Assembly: GCA_964480365.1 (NCBI GenBank)
Contig: CAYZPM010000005.1
Location: forward strand, 62,001 to 126,000
DNA length: 64,000 nt
DNA from: CAIQPV01 sp964480365
Lineage (GTDB): Bacteria > Pseudomonadota > Gammaproteobacteria > Burkholderiales > Gallionellaceae
Direction: 5' to 3'
Positions 18,301 through 26,369 of the stretch are shown one piece after another (positions within the stretch are counted from its first letter, which is position 1; each line of letters opens with the position of its first letter). Under the pieces are notes generated by a model. That model was not told the origin of the DNA, did not search any database, and saw nothing but the letters and a program-made list of their open reading frames with translations. The position numbers and the translations under genes are program-made.

Positions 18301-19547
18301 CAGTGTTTCAGATGTGCTGACAGTATTTTAGCCAAGGCAGACAACGATTCACCTGCTCGTTTTGGGGATGCGAAACCCAAGGTGTCCGGCCCCAGCCATG
18401 CCGCAAGAAGCACGCGCCAAAGGTGTTCAATATCGGCGCGTTGTGCGATGCGCGCGGTGATATCAAAGGCAGATTTATCCAGCGCGACGTCACCCCGCCG
18501 CACGTCTATTGCATGTACCCACAATCCCCATCCTGATGCGGGATGCGGGTCGCGCTTGCCGGATTCGCCCAGGCAAAACTTGCGTGCGAGGTCGAGATGT
18601 TTGGACGTCTGCTGCGCCAGCAATATCAGCGGATATATCCAGGCGATGCTATATGGAAAAATGCGTTTGCGCGCGCCGGTTTCAACTTGCCTCAGTTTGA
18701 GGGCGCTTTCAAATGCAGATTGTGCTTCCGCCCACTTTCCTTCCTGCGCAAGCGCATAAGCCTGCAAGGCCAGTGCAGGCCCGGTGTTATTAGCTGACAA
18801 TAGGCTGAGTGCCTGCTCCAGCTTACCCTCATGCAGCAGCATTTCCGCCAGCGCCAGATGCAGGTAATCCGGCATGGCGCCGGATTCTGCTATTGATTGT
18901 TCGATGGCCCATGCCCCGACCGGCAATACGGAAATATCCCAATTTTCGTTGAGTTGGCAGGCTGCCATAAAGCATAGTTCCCATCGCCACTGCGGTGGGA
19001 TTCGAGCGAATTCCTTTCCATCGAAATTCTCCAGCACCGCTCCGAGCAGGACGCTGTTCCAATCCATAGCGCGCGAAATCAGTTGTTTCATCCTGATCAG
19101 TTCGTTGGGCGGCGCTGCGGAAAGCAACGCAAGCCGAACCATGCCGATGGTCGCGAATGGGTCGTATACGGGCCATGAGAAATTCGTGCGCTCCGGCTTG
19201 TAACCGTCAAGCTCATAAAGCGCAAGGCGTAACTTTTCTCCCTCAAAAGTATCCAGAATTTCCGCATACAACGATGCGCGCAATGTATCTTTAAGGCGGT
19301 AAAAGCCCTGGCGGGTGGAGTGTTCCACCAGTCGTCCATTTTTGCGTAGACTTATTATGATGTCTTTGATGTCGTCCTGAGTGAAGGCCCGCCCATCGCT
19401 TCGTTTGAAACCCAGCAGGCGCAGCAGAGCATAAATGGTCGTTCTGGGGCGGAATGTCCAGAGCAGCGCCATCGCCCGCATTACACGATGTTCATCATCG
19501 GGCTGCGCTGGGGAAGAGGCGTTGTCGTCAAAGAGGGAGCCTGTCAT
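15372..19547 (-). CDS. Very large SNF2-family DEAD/DEAH-box helicase
   Basis: A 1391-residue cytoplasmic ATPase. The C-terminal third is a full SNF2 motor: Walker A DDMGLGKTLQS near 960, DEAQ box (VIADEAQAIKN) near 1055, SGTPVENRLTDLWS, and helicase C-terminal motifs LVFSQF, DGSTPAAER and DQAMGRAHRIGQ. The first 900 residues carry no recognised enzyme motif; an early winged-helix-like part is followed by helical, TPR-like segments (EGKWAEAQSAFESALK). SNF2 proteins translocate on DNA to remodel protein-DNA or RNA polymerase complexes. It stands alone between unrelated housekeeping genes, without methylase, nuclease or other defence partner. Confidence 0.85.
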   Translation of the reverse strand: MTGSLFDDNASSPAQPDDEHRVMRAMALLWTFRPRTTIYALLRLLGFKRSDGRAFTQDDIKDIIISLRKNGRLVEHSTRQGFYRLKDTLRASLYAEILDTFEGEKLRLALYELDGYKPERTNFSWPVYDPFATIGMVRLALLSAAPPNELIRMKQLISRAMDWNSVLLGAVLENFDGKEFARIPPQWRWELCFMAACQLNENWDISVLPVGAWAIEQSIAESGAMPDYLHLALAEMLLHEGKLEQALSLLSANNTGPALALQAYALAQEGKWAEAQSAFESALKLRQVETGARKRIFPYSIAWIYPLILLAQQTSKHLDLARKFCLGESGKRDPHPASGWGLWVHAIDVRRGDVALDKSAFDITARIAQRADIEHLWRVLLAAWLGPDTLGFASPKRAGESLSALAKILSAHLKHCRFDWLANMADAALAIFNKQEPPAGFFVAGKSERWREVLSALESLASEKSTPADTTASTRLIWAINIGKTGSLEGIVPLEQKRGARGWNKPKTITLAKIAGDTHLSPWDANVARTIRQNNRGARYATLDLSAALTALVGHPAVVLAQRPEHLIDLTEGIPELEVIKKGDKVTLKITPSLRAAEPEKNYYWDADAKRDAEALRLITLVEDSPQRVRVIRFTPAQRRAAQLLAENMNIPANAQQELQQAMHALTGHFQVHADHLQAAREVPAESRLRAELSPMNDGLLLRLVVTPLGTDGPRLVPGVGRARLMASVGGESIGATRELDIEKTHLAAVLDALPFLDDPASNGDTCEWEVPDPEQALAMVEILPGLPAVTALDWPKGKSVRVITVDLNQLAVKVTSERNWFKIEGEAKVDEGLVFTFEALLAASRGHSRFLPMGNGVYAALTRTLKERLADLALVAESDKHGTHIPRLAAAWIDDALDGTELKVDKEFRNALEKLRTAQELAIPLPRTLQAELRPYQEDGYLWASRLAQAGFGGCLADDMGLGKTLQSLAVLLARAEGGPSLIIAPTSVCGNWVAEALRFAPSLTLRLYGEGDRDTVLTDAAAFDVVVVSYTLLQQSSERFAAQKWHTVIADEAQAIKNASAKRTQAVFELNADFRLALSGTPVENRLTDLWSIMRFANPGLLGTLSRFNERFATAIERDKNREAQQTLRRLISPFLLRRTKSQVLQELPPRTEQVIKIETGKAEASHYEALRRQAIAEADLALASNTAGQARMNILAQLTRLRRAACDPRIVTPAFSSSGAKVQAFANLATELVANGHKALVFSQFVDFLTLLREPLDAAGIPYQYLDGSTPAAERTKRVAAFQAGAGDLFLISLKAGGYGLNLTAADYVVITDPWWNPAAEDQAMGRAHRIGQLRPVTVYRLVTQGTVEENIVGLHNDKRALAESILGEGDAAHLPSTEELIDLIKGS

Positions 19548-19574
19548 GGAGGTGTCGCTTTATTCTTGTAGATG

Positions 19575-19605
19575 AAAAAACGGCGACCAAAATGGCCGCC
19601 GTTTT
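19575..19605 (-). terminator. Intrinsic terminator after ppiC-like gene
   Basis: On the minus strand AAAACGGCG pairs with CGCCGTTTT, followed by TT, 18-48 bases after the parvulin stop codon. It closes the bcp...ppiC gene run. Confidence 0.75.
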
Positions 19606-19622
19606 CGTTCAGCCGGAATGGC

Positions 19623-20447
19623 TTATTCGACCTTCGTTTTATCGCGGAGATCATCAACCAATTGTTTCACGGCTTGTTGTTGCAGACGCTGAGTGAGTTG
19701 TGGCTTGATTTCATCCAGCGGGGGCATCTTGAGATCGCGCACATCTTCCAGCTTGATGATGTGCCAGCCGAATTGTGATTGCACCGGCTCGCTCACCTGT
19801 CCCTTGGTGAGTGTCATCAGCGCATCGCCAAATGGCTTTACAAAAGAGTTGGAGATCTTGCCAACAGGAATCCAGCCCAAATCCCCGCCATTCTTTTGGG
19901 AGCCAGGATCTTTGGAACTGGCTTTCGCCAGCTTTTCGAAGTCGCCTTCCTTGCCGCCTTTTTTCAGCTTTGCGGCAATGGATTTTGCTTCACTCTCTTT
20001 TTCCACCAAGATGTGGCGCACATGGTATTCCTTGGTGCCGAGAGTGATCTTCAGGTTGTCATATTCTTTCGCAATCGCTTCATCGCTTACCGGATGCGTT
20101 TTCAGGTAATCCTGCATAAACGCGTTACCCAGTACCTGCTGTCTGGTTAGTTCCAGCAACTGAACTGTTTCGGGTTGTTTCTCCAAACCTTTCTTGAGTG
20201 CTTCTTGCGACATCAATTCGATGTTGACCAGTTCGTCACGGATGGCTTTGCGCAGTTCCGGGCTGTCAGGCTGGCCTTGTTGGGCAGTAATCATTCTGAC
20301 GCGCAAGTCTATACGCTCTTGCGGGATGGAAATGCTGGCCATTTTCGCGGCGGGTTGGACATCGGCGGGTTTATCTTCGGCATACACCGGGCTTGCGGCA
20401 ATTACGCCCAAGATGGCGAGAGCAGCAAGTCTTGAAGTCTTTAGCAT
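19623..20447 (-). CDS. Exported parvulin-type peptidyl-prolyl isomerase
   Basis: Periplasmic folding helper of 274 residues with a signal peptide (about 1-23, ending SPVYA), an N-terminal helical SurA-like part and one parvulin domain (about 130-235: EYHVRHILVEKESEAKSIAA, GGDLGWIPVG, FGWHIIKLEDVR). It catalyses cis-trans isomerisation of prolyl bonds in exported proteins. The ATG has AAGGA upstream. Last gene of a same-strand run after bolA (28 bp gap), followed by a terminator. It is separate from the second parvulin gene at 27-28 kb. Confidence 0.9.
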   Translation of the reverse strand: MLKTSRLAALAILGVIAASPVYAEDKPADVQPAAKMASISIPQERIDLRVRMITAQQGQPDSPELRKAIRDELVNIELMSQEALKKGLEKQPETVQLLELTRQQVLGNAFMQDYLKTHPVSDEAIAKEYDNLKITLGTKEYHVRHILVEKESEAKSIAAKLKKGGKEGDFEKLAKASSKDPGSQKNGGDLGWIPVGKISNSFVKPFGDALMTLTKGQVSEPVQSQFGWHIIKLEDVRDLKMPPLDEIKPQLTQRLQQQAVKQLVDDLRDKTKVE

Positions 20448-20475
20448 AGTTAGTCCTTGTTGAAAAATTTAAGAA

Positions 20476-20739
20476 TTATTGATTGTCTGGTGTACAGGCT
20501 GTTATGTTCAGCGCATGGATCTCGTGCTTCATCATCTCCCCAAGAGCGGAATATATCATACGGTGTCGTGCTAGGGTAGGCCTTCCAATGAACTGCGCCG
20601 ATACGATCTTAAGCCGGTAATGCCCGCCGCCATCGCGCGCGCCGACGTGCCCTGCATGCAGGTGGCTGTCATCGGTGATCTCAAGTTGCTCGGGCTGCAA
20701 TAGAGCCAGCAAGCTGCGAATTTTATTCAGACGGTTCAT
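20476..20739 (-). CDS. bolA: BolA-family protein
   Basis: A small 87-residue protein of the BolA/IbaG fold with the conserved centre HLHAGHVGARDGGGHYRLKIVS and LARHRMIYSALGEMM. BolA proteins partner with monothiol glutaredoxins in iron-sulfur handling and some bind DNA. The start overlaps the stop of the YciI-like gene by 4 bp (ATGA), so translation is coupled. Whether it is the BolA or the IbaG type is not certain. Confidence 0.9.
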   Translation of the reverse strand: MNRLNKIRSLLALLQPEQLEITDDSHLHAGHVGARDGGGHYRLKIVSAQFIGRPTLARHRMIYSALGEMMKHEIHALNITACTPDNQ

Positions 20740-21041
20740 GCGGGAAGTGTTTTCTTGAAGGGCTTGACCGTGACTTGGGCATAGACGCCGCCAGTTACAA
20801 AAGGATCGGCCTGCGCCCAGCTTTCTGCTTCTGGCAACGAGGCGAATTCCGCCACGATCAGGCTTCCGGAAAAGCCCGCAGCGCCGGGATCGTTCGCATC
20901 CACGGCAGGGAAGGGGCCCGCCAGGATCAGGCGACCTTCTTCCTGTAGGGTTTGCAAGCGCGCCACATGTGCCGGTCGTGCAATCATACGTTTTGTAAGG
21001 CTATCCGGCACGTCTTGGCCGATGATGGTGTATAGCATCAA
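20736..21041 (-). CDS. YciI-family protein
   Basis: A 101-residue cytoplasmic protein of the YciI/YCII (ferredoxin-like) family: MMLYTIIGQDVPDSLTKR, RPAHVARLQTLQEEGRLILAGPFP, and AEFASLPEAESWAQADPFVTGGVY. The family contains a conserved His-Asp pair thought to be catalytic, but its reaction is not known for this member. It overlaps yciB upstream and bolA downstream by 4 bp each, an order (yciB-yciI-bolA) common in betaproteobacteria. Confidence 0.88.
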   Translation of the reverse strand: MMLYTIIGQDVPDSLTKRMIARPAHVARLQTLQEEGRLILAGPFPAVDANDPGAAGFSGSLIVAEFASLPEAESWAQADPFVTGGVYAQVTVKPFKKTLPA

Positions 21042-21580
21042 TTATTTTCCTTGTCTTCTTCCACATACTTCGACAGGGCCATGGCTTGCAGCAACACGAA
21101 CAGCAGCATCATGCCGGTGGTGCCGAACAGCTTGAAGTTGACCCAAGTGTCGGTGGAGTAGTTGAACGCGACGTAAAGGTTAACCACACCGAGTGCAGCA
21201 AAGAAAACGCTCCAGGCAAAATTGACGTGATTCCATACCTTTACCGGGAGCGCGAGCTTATCATGCAGCAAGGTGCGCATCAGGTTCTTCCCGAACAGCA
21301 GGTTTGAAAACAGCAGCGTGAGGGAGAACACCCAGTACAGAATAGTAGGTTTCCACTTGATGAAAGTTTCGTCGTGCAGTATCAGGGTCGCGCCGCCGAA
21401 CACAGCAATGATGGCGAAGCTCACCCACAGCATGGTGTCCACCTTGCCGTGCCGCCATTTGGTCCAAGCGATTTGTAAAACGGTGGCGGCAATTGCCGTG
21501 GCCGTGGCGGCGAAGATGCCGAACAGTTTGAAGGCGGCGAAAAACAGAATGATGGGGAATAAGTCGAACAGCAGTTTCAT
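21038..21580 (-). CDS. yciB: Septation protein A / inner-membrane-spanning protein YciB
   Basis: A 180-residue inner-membrane protein with about five helices, beginning MKLLFDLFPIILFFAAFKLF, the hallmark N-terminus of YciB/IspZ proteins, and ending in the charged tail KYVEEDKENN. The family affects envelope synthesis and septation. The ATG at 21580 is chosen; an upstream in-frame ATG at 21733 would add 51 residues that overlap msrB in another frame. Overlaps the YciI gene by 4 bp. Confidence 0.92.
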   Translation of the reverse strand: MKLLFDLFPIILFFAAFKLFGIFAATATAIAATVLQIAWTKWRHGKVDTMLWVSFAIIAVFGGATLILHDETFIKWKPTILYWVFSLTLLFSNLLFGKNLMRTLLHDKLALPVKVWNHVNFAWSVFFAALGVVNLYVAFNYSTDTWVNFKLFGTTGMMLLFVLLQAMALSKYVEEDKENN

Positions 21581-21614
21581 GGGTAATGGGCTAACGTATA
21601 AAATACAAAATGTT

Positions 21615-22010
21615 TTAGTTTCTATCCAGCGTAAGCGACGCAGAATTGATGCAGTAGCGCAGCCCGGTTGGCTTCGGGCCGTCATCGAACAGGTGGCCGA
21701 GATGTGCATCGCATTTTGCGCAACGCACTTCATTGCGTTCCATGCCGTGCGCGTTATCGGGTAGCAATTTCAATGCGCCTTCCTTGGCGGCTTGCCAGAA
21801 GCTGGGCCAGCCGCTGCCGGAATCAAACTTGGTTGCAGAATCAAATAAGGCATTGCCGCAACACACGCAGCGATAAATTCCTGTCTCGTGGCAATCCCAA
21901 TAGCCTCCCGTGAACGGCGCTTCAGTGCCGCACTGGCGGCACACATGGAATTGCTCTGGCGTAAGTTCGTCGCGCCATTCGGTGTCGGATTTTTTGATTG
22001 CTTCTGACAT
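21615..22010 (-). CDS. msrB: Peptide-methionine (R)-S-oxide reductase
   Basis: Repairs methionine-R-sulfoxide in proteins. The 131-residue protein is full length for the family, with two zinc-binding CxxC pairs (CRQCG and CAKC, with CVCCG between), the substrate-site motif DSGSGWPSFW and the catalytic Cys in RYCINSASL near the C-terminus. It lies 34 bp before yciB and 6 bp after the phoH stop, so the genes are probably one transcription unit. Confidence 0.95.
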   Translation of the reverse strand: MSEAIKKSDTEWRDELTPEQFHVCRQCGTEAPFTGGYWDCHETGIYRCVCCGNALFDSATKFDSGSGWPSFWQAAKEGALKLLPDNAHGMERNEVRCAKCDAHLGHLFDDGPKPTGLRYCINSASLTLDRN

Positions 22011-22016
22011 GAGTTA

Positions 22017-23438
22017 TTACAACACCTCGCCCGCATGGTCGGCCAGACGCGAGCGTTCGCCGCGTTGCAGGGTGATATGCCCGCTGTGTTCCCAGCCCTT
22101 GAACCTGTCCACCACGTAAGTTAGGCCGGAACTGCCTTCGGTCAGATAGGGAGTATCGATCTGTGCGATGTTGCCCATGCATACCACCTTGGTGCCGGGA
22201 CCGGCGCGCGTGATCAGCGTCTTCATCTGCTTCGGCGTAAGGTTCTGCGCCTCGTCGATGATCAAGTATTTGTTGATAAAAGTGCGACCGCGCATGAAGT
22301 TAAGAGACTTCACTTTAATACGCGAACGGATCAAATCGCGCGTCGCGGCGCGCCCCCATTCGCCGCCTTCGTCGTCAGACTTATTCAGCACGTCCAGATT
22401 GTCGTCCAGTGCGCCCATCCACGGAGTCATTTTTTCCTCTTCGGTGCCGGGCAGGAAACCGATATCCTCGCCCACCGGGACAGTGACGCGGGTCATGATG
22501 ATTTCCGAATACAGCTTGTGTTCCAGCGTTTGCATCAGCCCCGCAGCCAGCGTCAGCAGCGTCTTGCCGGTTCCAGCTTGTCCGAGCAGGGTGATGAAAT
22601 CGATCTGCGGGTTCATCAGCAGGTTGAGCACGAAGTTTTGTTCGCGGTTGCGTGCGGTGATACCCCAGACAGCATTTTTCTGGTGGGTGTAATCAGTCAG
22701 CGTGCGCAGCATCGCGCTGTTGCCTTCTTGCGAGGTCACCACAGCATAGAGCGGTTTGTCATCGCCGTTTTCGTGGTACACGAACTGGTTCACCAGCAGG
22801 TCACGGCACAGCGGCCCTTTGATGTCGTAAAAAGTCTGTCCGCCTTGCGTCCCTGATTTCATGTCCTTGCCGTGCTGATCCCAAAAGTCGTCAGGCAATG
22901 CCAGCACGCCGGTGTAGAGCAGGTCGGTATCTTCCAGCACCTTGTCGTTGAAATAATCCTCGGCGGACAGGCCAAGCGCACGCGCTTTGATGCGCATGTT
23001 GATGTCTTTACTGACCAGGATCACCGGGCGATTGGGCTGTTGCTGTTGCAAGAACATCACCACGCCGAGGATAGCGTTGTCGGCTTTGCCGACAGGCAAG
23101 CTGGCGGGTAGATCGTTGGTGATGAACTGGGTTTGCAGGAACAGCCGCCCAGTGGCGGACTTGGTGCCTTGCGCTTGCAGCGGGATCCCCTTGTCGATAT
23201 CGTGCGCCGTTTCGCTAACTATTGTGTCGAGAAAGCGGCTGGCCTGACGCGCGTTGCGCGCGACTTCCGACATACCCTTCTTGCCGTTGTCCAACTCTTC
23301 CAAAACGAACATCGGTAGATAGATGTCATGCTCTTCAAAACGGAACAGGCTGGTCGGGTCGTGCATCAGCACATTGGTGTCCAGCACGAACAGTTTGGTG
23401 GTGGGAGTCTTTGTGGCTGGGGCTTTGCGTGGGGTCAT
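22017..23438 (-). CDS. PIN-PhoH fusion protein (PhoH2-like ATPase/RNase)
   Basis: A 473-residue cytoplasmic protein. An N-terminal PIN nuclease domain (about 10-150) starts KLFVLDTNVLMHDP with its acidic residues, and a C-terminal PhoH ATPase domain (about 240-460) has Walker A LLGQAGTGKTLLTLAAG and the Walker B-type LIIDEAQNLTPKQMKTLITR. PhoH2-type proteins are helicase/RNases acting on RNA. ATG 23438 is chosen because AAGGAG lies directly upstream; an extension to 23516 would run into bcp. Follows bcp by 14 bp. Confidence 0.92.
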   Translation of the reverse strand: MTPRKAPATKTPTTKLFVLDTNVLMHDPTSLFRFEEHDIYLPMFVLEELDNGKKGMSEVARNARQASRFLDTIVSETAHDIDKGIPLQAQGTKSATGRLFLQTQFITNDLPASLPVGKADNAILGVVMFLQQQQPNRPVILVSKDINMRIKARALGLSAEDYFNDKVLEDTDLLYTGVLALPDDFWDQHGKDMKSGTQGGQTFYDIKGPLCRDLLVNQFVYHENGDDKPLYAVVTSQEGNSAMLRTLTDYTHQKNAVWGITARNREQNFVLNLLMNPQIDFITLLGQAGTGKTLLTLAAGLMQTLEHKLYSEIIMTRVTVPVGEDIGFLPGTEEEKMTPWMGALDDNLDVLNKSDDEGGEWGRAATRDLIRSRIKVKSLNFMRGRTFINKYLIIDEAQNLTPKQMKTLITRAGPGTKVVCMGNIAQIDTPYLTEGSSGLTYVVDRFKGWEHSGHITLQRGERSRLADHAGEVL

Positions 23439-23452
23439 GATGCTCCTTGGGT

Positions 23453-23908
23453 TTATAGGGACTGCACAACTGCTAATACTTCCTGGGCATGGCCGTCGGC
23501 TTTGACGCCGCGCCACTCGTGACGCAGCACACCCTTCTTGTCCAGCACGAAAGTGCTGCGTTCGATACCGCGCACCTGTTTACCATACATGTTCTTCAAT
23601 TTGATGACAGAGAATAATTCGCACACGGCTTCTTCCACATCTGACAACAAGGCGAATGGCAACGTGAACTTTGCTTTAAAATTTTCATGCGACTTGATGC
23701 TGTCGCGAGAAATACCCACCACCTCGCAACCTGCCTTGTGGAAATCCGCATACAGGTCGCGGAACTGCTGGCCCTCAGTGGTGCAGCCCGGCGTGTTGTC
23801 CTTGGGATAGAAATAAATCACCAGCGATTTGCCGCGCGCGGTTGAAAGAGTAAAAGGCACGCCGCCGGTGGCAGGCAGGGTGAAATCGGGAACAACTTGG
23901 TCGGGCAT
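23453..23908 (-). CDS. bcp: Thioredoxin-dependent peroxiredoxin (Bcp/PrxQ type)
   Basis: Reduces hydrogen peroxide and organic peroxides using thioredoxin. The 151-residue protein has the active-site stretch FYPKDNTPGCTTEGQQFRD with the peroxidatic Cys; the PrxQ-type resolving Cys five residues later is Gln or absent, so it would be a 1-Cys variant or use a distal Cys. First gene of the minus-strand run bcp-phoH-msrB-yciB-yciI-bolA-ppiC and divergent from tadA. Confidence 0.93.
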   Translation of the reverse strand: MPDQVVPDFTLPATGGVPFTLSTARGKSLVIYFYPKDNTPGCTTEGQQFRDLYADFHKAGCEVVGISRDSIKSHENFKAKFTLPFALLSDVEEAVCELFSVIKLKNMYGKQVRGIERSTFVLDKKGVLRHEWRGVKADGHAQEVLAVVQSL

Positions 23909-24081
23909 CTAAAACTCCTGTGTAGTATCGCTATTGTTGACAAAATCGCTGGGTAAGGCAAGTGTTACTTCGTACCGCCGTTAAATCCGGTGGCGAGCCC
24001 ACTCCACAATCTCGTCAAACTCGCATAGTTGTGCTACGGTTGCCAGTCTTGGACGTTTCCTGATATTTGCTTGGGATGTAA

Positions 24082-24546
24082 ATGACAGATGATGATTATA
24101 TGCGCCTTGCTCTCGAACTGGCGAGGCAGGCCGAACAAGCCGGTGAAGTGCCGGTCGGCGCGGTGGTAGTGAAGGATGGCGAGGTCGTCGGGCGCGGCTT
24201 CAATGCGCCGATCTCGCGCCACGATCCTTCCGCACACGCCGAGATGCAGGCGCTACGCGATGCTGCGAAGCACTTGGGCAATTACCGCTTGGTCGGCTGC
24301 GAACTGTTCGTCACGTTGGAACCTTGCGTGATGTGCGTGGGCGCCATGTTCCATGCGCGCATCGCGCGCGTGGTGTACGGTGCGCGGGACCCCAAGACCG
24401 GCGCGGCAGGCAGCGTGCTCAACCTGTTCACCACGGCGCAGTTGAATCACCATGCGCGCATCGAAGGGGGCGTGCTGGCCGATGAATGCAGTGCAATGTT
24501 GAGCAACTTTTTTGCGTCGCGGCGCGCGCAACAGAAGGCACCATGA
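24082..24546 (+). CDS. tadA: tRNA-specific adenosine deaminase
   Basis: Converts adenosine 34 of tRNA-Arg(ACG) to inosine. The 154-residue protein has the cytidine-deaminase zinc signature HAEMQALRDA (proton-shuttling Glu and a zinc-binding His) and PCVMCVGAM (two zinc Cys). Length and motifs are normal for TadA. It overlaps the next gene by 4 bp (ATGA). Confidence 0.95.
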   Translation: MTDDDYMRLALELARQAEQAGEVPVGAVVVKDGEVVGRGFNAPISRHDPSAHAEMQALRDAAKHLGNYRLVGCELFVTLEPCVMCVGAMFHARIARVVYGARDPKTGAAGSVLNLFTTAQLNHHARIEGGVLADECSAMLSNFFASRRAQQKAP

Positions 24547-25022
24547 AAATCACCATCCACATTCCCACACAAACCCTCGAACTGTTCGATGACGGCGGAA
24601 AACTGCTGCGCCGCTATCCCGTTTCCACCGGGGCGAACGGCGTGGGCGAGGAGAGCGGCAGCTATTGCACGCCGCGCGGGCGCCACATCATCCGCGCAAA
24701 AATCGGCGCGGGACAGCCAGTAAATGCCGTGTTCTTGCGCCGCCGTCCCACCGGCGAAATCCATACGCCGGAACTGGGTGCGCAACATCCGGGACGTGAC
24801 TGGATACTCACGCGCATCCTGTGGTTGTCCGGCTGCGAACCAGGCTACAATCGCCTCGGCTCATGCGACACCATGCGCCGCTACATCTATATCCACGGCA
24901 CGTCCGACAGCATGCCGCTCGGACAACCCGGCTCCAGAGGCTGTGTAAGGATGCGCAATGACGATTTGCTGGAACTGTTCGAGCTGGTTCCCGTGAGTAC
25001 GGCTGTCAATGTGGTTGTCTGA
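24543..25022 (+). CDS. L,D-transpeptidase (YkuD) family protein without a signal peptide
   Basis: A 159-residue protein of the YkuD fold, which cross-links or modifies peptidoglycan through a catalytic Cys. The active-site segment reads IHGTSDSMPLGQPGSRGCVRM, with the upstream His and the Cys, but Arg in place of the more usual His of SHGC. It starts MKITIHIPTQTLELFDDGGK with no export signal, unusual for an enzyme of the periplasm. The ATG overlaps the tadA stop; in many proteobacteria a similar gene follows tadA. Confidence 0.85.
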   Translation: MKITIHIPTQTLELFDDGGKLLRRYPVSTGANGVGEESGSYCTPRGRHIIRAKIGAGQPVNAVFLRRRPTGEIHTPELGAQHPGRDWILTRILWLSGCEPGYNRLGSCDTMRRYIYIHGTSDSMPLGQPGSRGCVRMRNDDLLELFELVPVSTAVNVVV

Positions 25023-25419
25023 ATTTGTGGATATGACTGCCGTGACCAGCAGCCATTAAACCGAAAGCGTCATACGATCATCTAAATTCGCAGCCCAATA
25101 TAAGCTATTCGTTAAGCGCAGCAAACGTCCCATAAGAACCATAAAACATTTCGGGAGCGTACGACACATGCTCTGTGAAATTACTTATCTAGCCTATGTA
25201 ACGATTCAAAATTTTTTCTGTACGAAATAAAGCGTTCCGCTACTGTCGGTTGATAATCCCTGATATCCCTGGTGCAAACGTCATTGCTCCTTCTTGAGAA
25301 TTCATTACCCCCCCATAAAGGTTATGCTCCCCCCCCTGATGGGGGTATAGACACACGGACAGCAATTGAGTCAAATGGTTGGATATATTTGGGTGGTAGC
25401 TCTGTCAGAAAGCAACTTA
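25023..25419. other. Intergenic region before the cytochrome island
   Basis: No gene seen. Composition falls from the GC-rich tadA side to AT-rich sequence with several short AT tracts, then the C/G-run palindrome at 25305-25350. Confidence 0.4.
25305..25350. promoter_or_regulatory. C/G-run palindrome upstream of the exported protein gene
   Basis: Two poly-C runs (at 25308-25314 and 25329-25336) precede CCCCCTGATGGGGG (25332-25345), a 5-4-5 perfect palindrome followed by TATAG. It lies about 75 bp before the ATG at 25420. The CCC-N4-GGG shape recurs upstream of the cytochrome genes at 31.1 and 32.8 kb. Confidence 0.4.
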
Positions 25420-26322
25420 ATGAAAACGATAAAAAACTTATTTTTGGCCGCAATACTGCTGATCGGCGCAAGTCATGCACTGGCCGATGAAGAAATTCTC
25501 AAGCCTTTCGTATTGGGATCAAGAGGTGCCGGTACGTTGGAGCAAAAAGCCGAGGCAGCGAAGACGGCTCTGACCGCCAATGGCTTTACCGTGGTCGGCT
25601 CCTATGCTCCGTATCCCGATGCCGAAGTCATCATCGTAACCAGCGATGAACTGAAGAGCAGTGCAGCCAAATCAGAACACGGTGGCTTCGGCGCAATCCA
25701 GCGGGTTGCCGTGACCAAGGTCAAGAATGAAATTCAGGTGAGCTACACCAATCCTATTTACATGGCTAACGTCTATCGGATGAAGGACGATCTTAAAGGT
25801 GTGCGTGCAAAACTGGAAGCTGCGCTGGGCAAGGTGGAAGACTTCGGCGCACAGGGCATGACCACAAGCAAGGCCCGCAAATATCATTACATGATCGGCA
25901 TGGAATACTTTGACGAACCCAGCCTGTTGGCTAGCTACAGTAGTCATGACGAAGCGGTGAAAGCCGTCGAGAAGGGACTTGCGGCAGCAGACAAGAATGG
26001 TTTAAGCAAAGTGTATCGTGTGGACGTTCCGGGCAAACAGGAAGTGTTGTTCGGGGTCGGCATGAAGGCTGCGACGGAAGCCCAGAAGTATATGGACGAC
26101 AAATTCATCATGAGCGAAATTGATTTTCGCGACCTCAAGTCCACTGCCCACCTGCCCTACGAGGTGCTGGTCTCCGGCAAGGACATCTATGCGCTCTATG
26201 CCCGTTTCCGTATCGCCATAGATTTCCCTGATCTGTCCATGATGGGCAACAACAGCTTCATGAACATCATGAGCACTCCGGAGGCAATCCGCAAGGTTTT
26301 GCAGCAAGCTGTCAATCCGTGA
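25420..26322 (+). CDS. Exported protein of unknown function
   Basis: A 300-residue protein with a clear Sec signal peptide (MKTIKNLFLAAILLIGASHALA). The mature part has two similar alpha/beta halves: the first has TLEQKAEAAKTALTANGFTVVGSYAPYPDAEVIIVT, with Ala/Glu-rich helices after it, and the second has DEAVKAVEKGLAAADKNGLSKVYRVDVPGKQEVLFGVGM. The first half recalls DUF302-like small folds, but this is weak. No Cys or heme motif in the mature protein. It faces the TlpA-parvulin-cytochrome genes and may serve the same periplasmic process. The start at 25420 rather than 25366 is set by the signal peptide. Confidence 0.7.
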   Translation: MKTIKNLFLAAILLIGASHALADEEILKPFVLGSRGAGTLEQKAEAAKTALTANGFTVVGSYAPYPDAEVIIVTSDELKSSAAKSEHGGFGAIQRVAVTKVKNEIQVSYTNPIYMANVYRMKDDLKGVRAKLEAALGKVEDFGAQGMTTSKARKYHYMIGMEYFDEPSLLASYSSHDEAVKAVEKGLAAADKNGLSKVYRVDVPGKQEVLFGVGMKAATEAQKYMDDKFIMSEIDFRDLKSTAHLPYEVLVSGKDIYALYARFRIAIDFPDLSMMGNNSFMNIMSTPEAIRKVLQQAVNP

Positions 26323-26369
26323 ACATGTTGGCGCGCAGCTAATGATCATTCCAAAATTGCTATAACAGG

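Noticed and set aside
15372..19547. SNF2 helicase as part of a phage-defence system such as DISARM
   Set aside because: No methylase, phospholipase-D or DUF1998 partner is adjacent; the neighbours are housekeeping genes.
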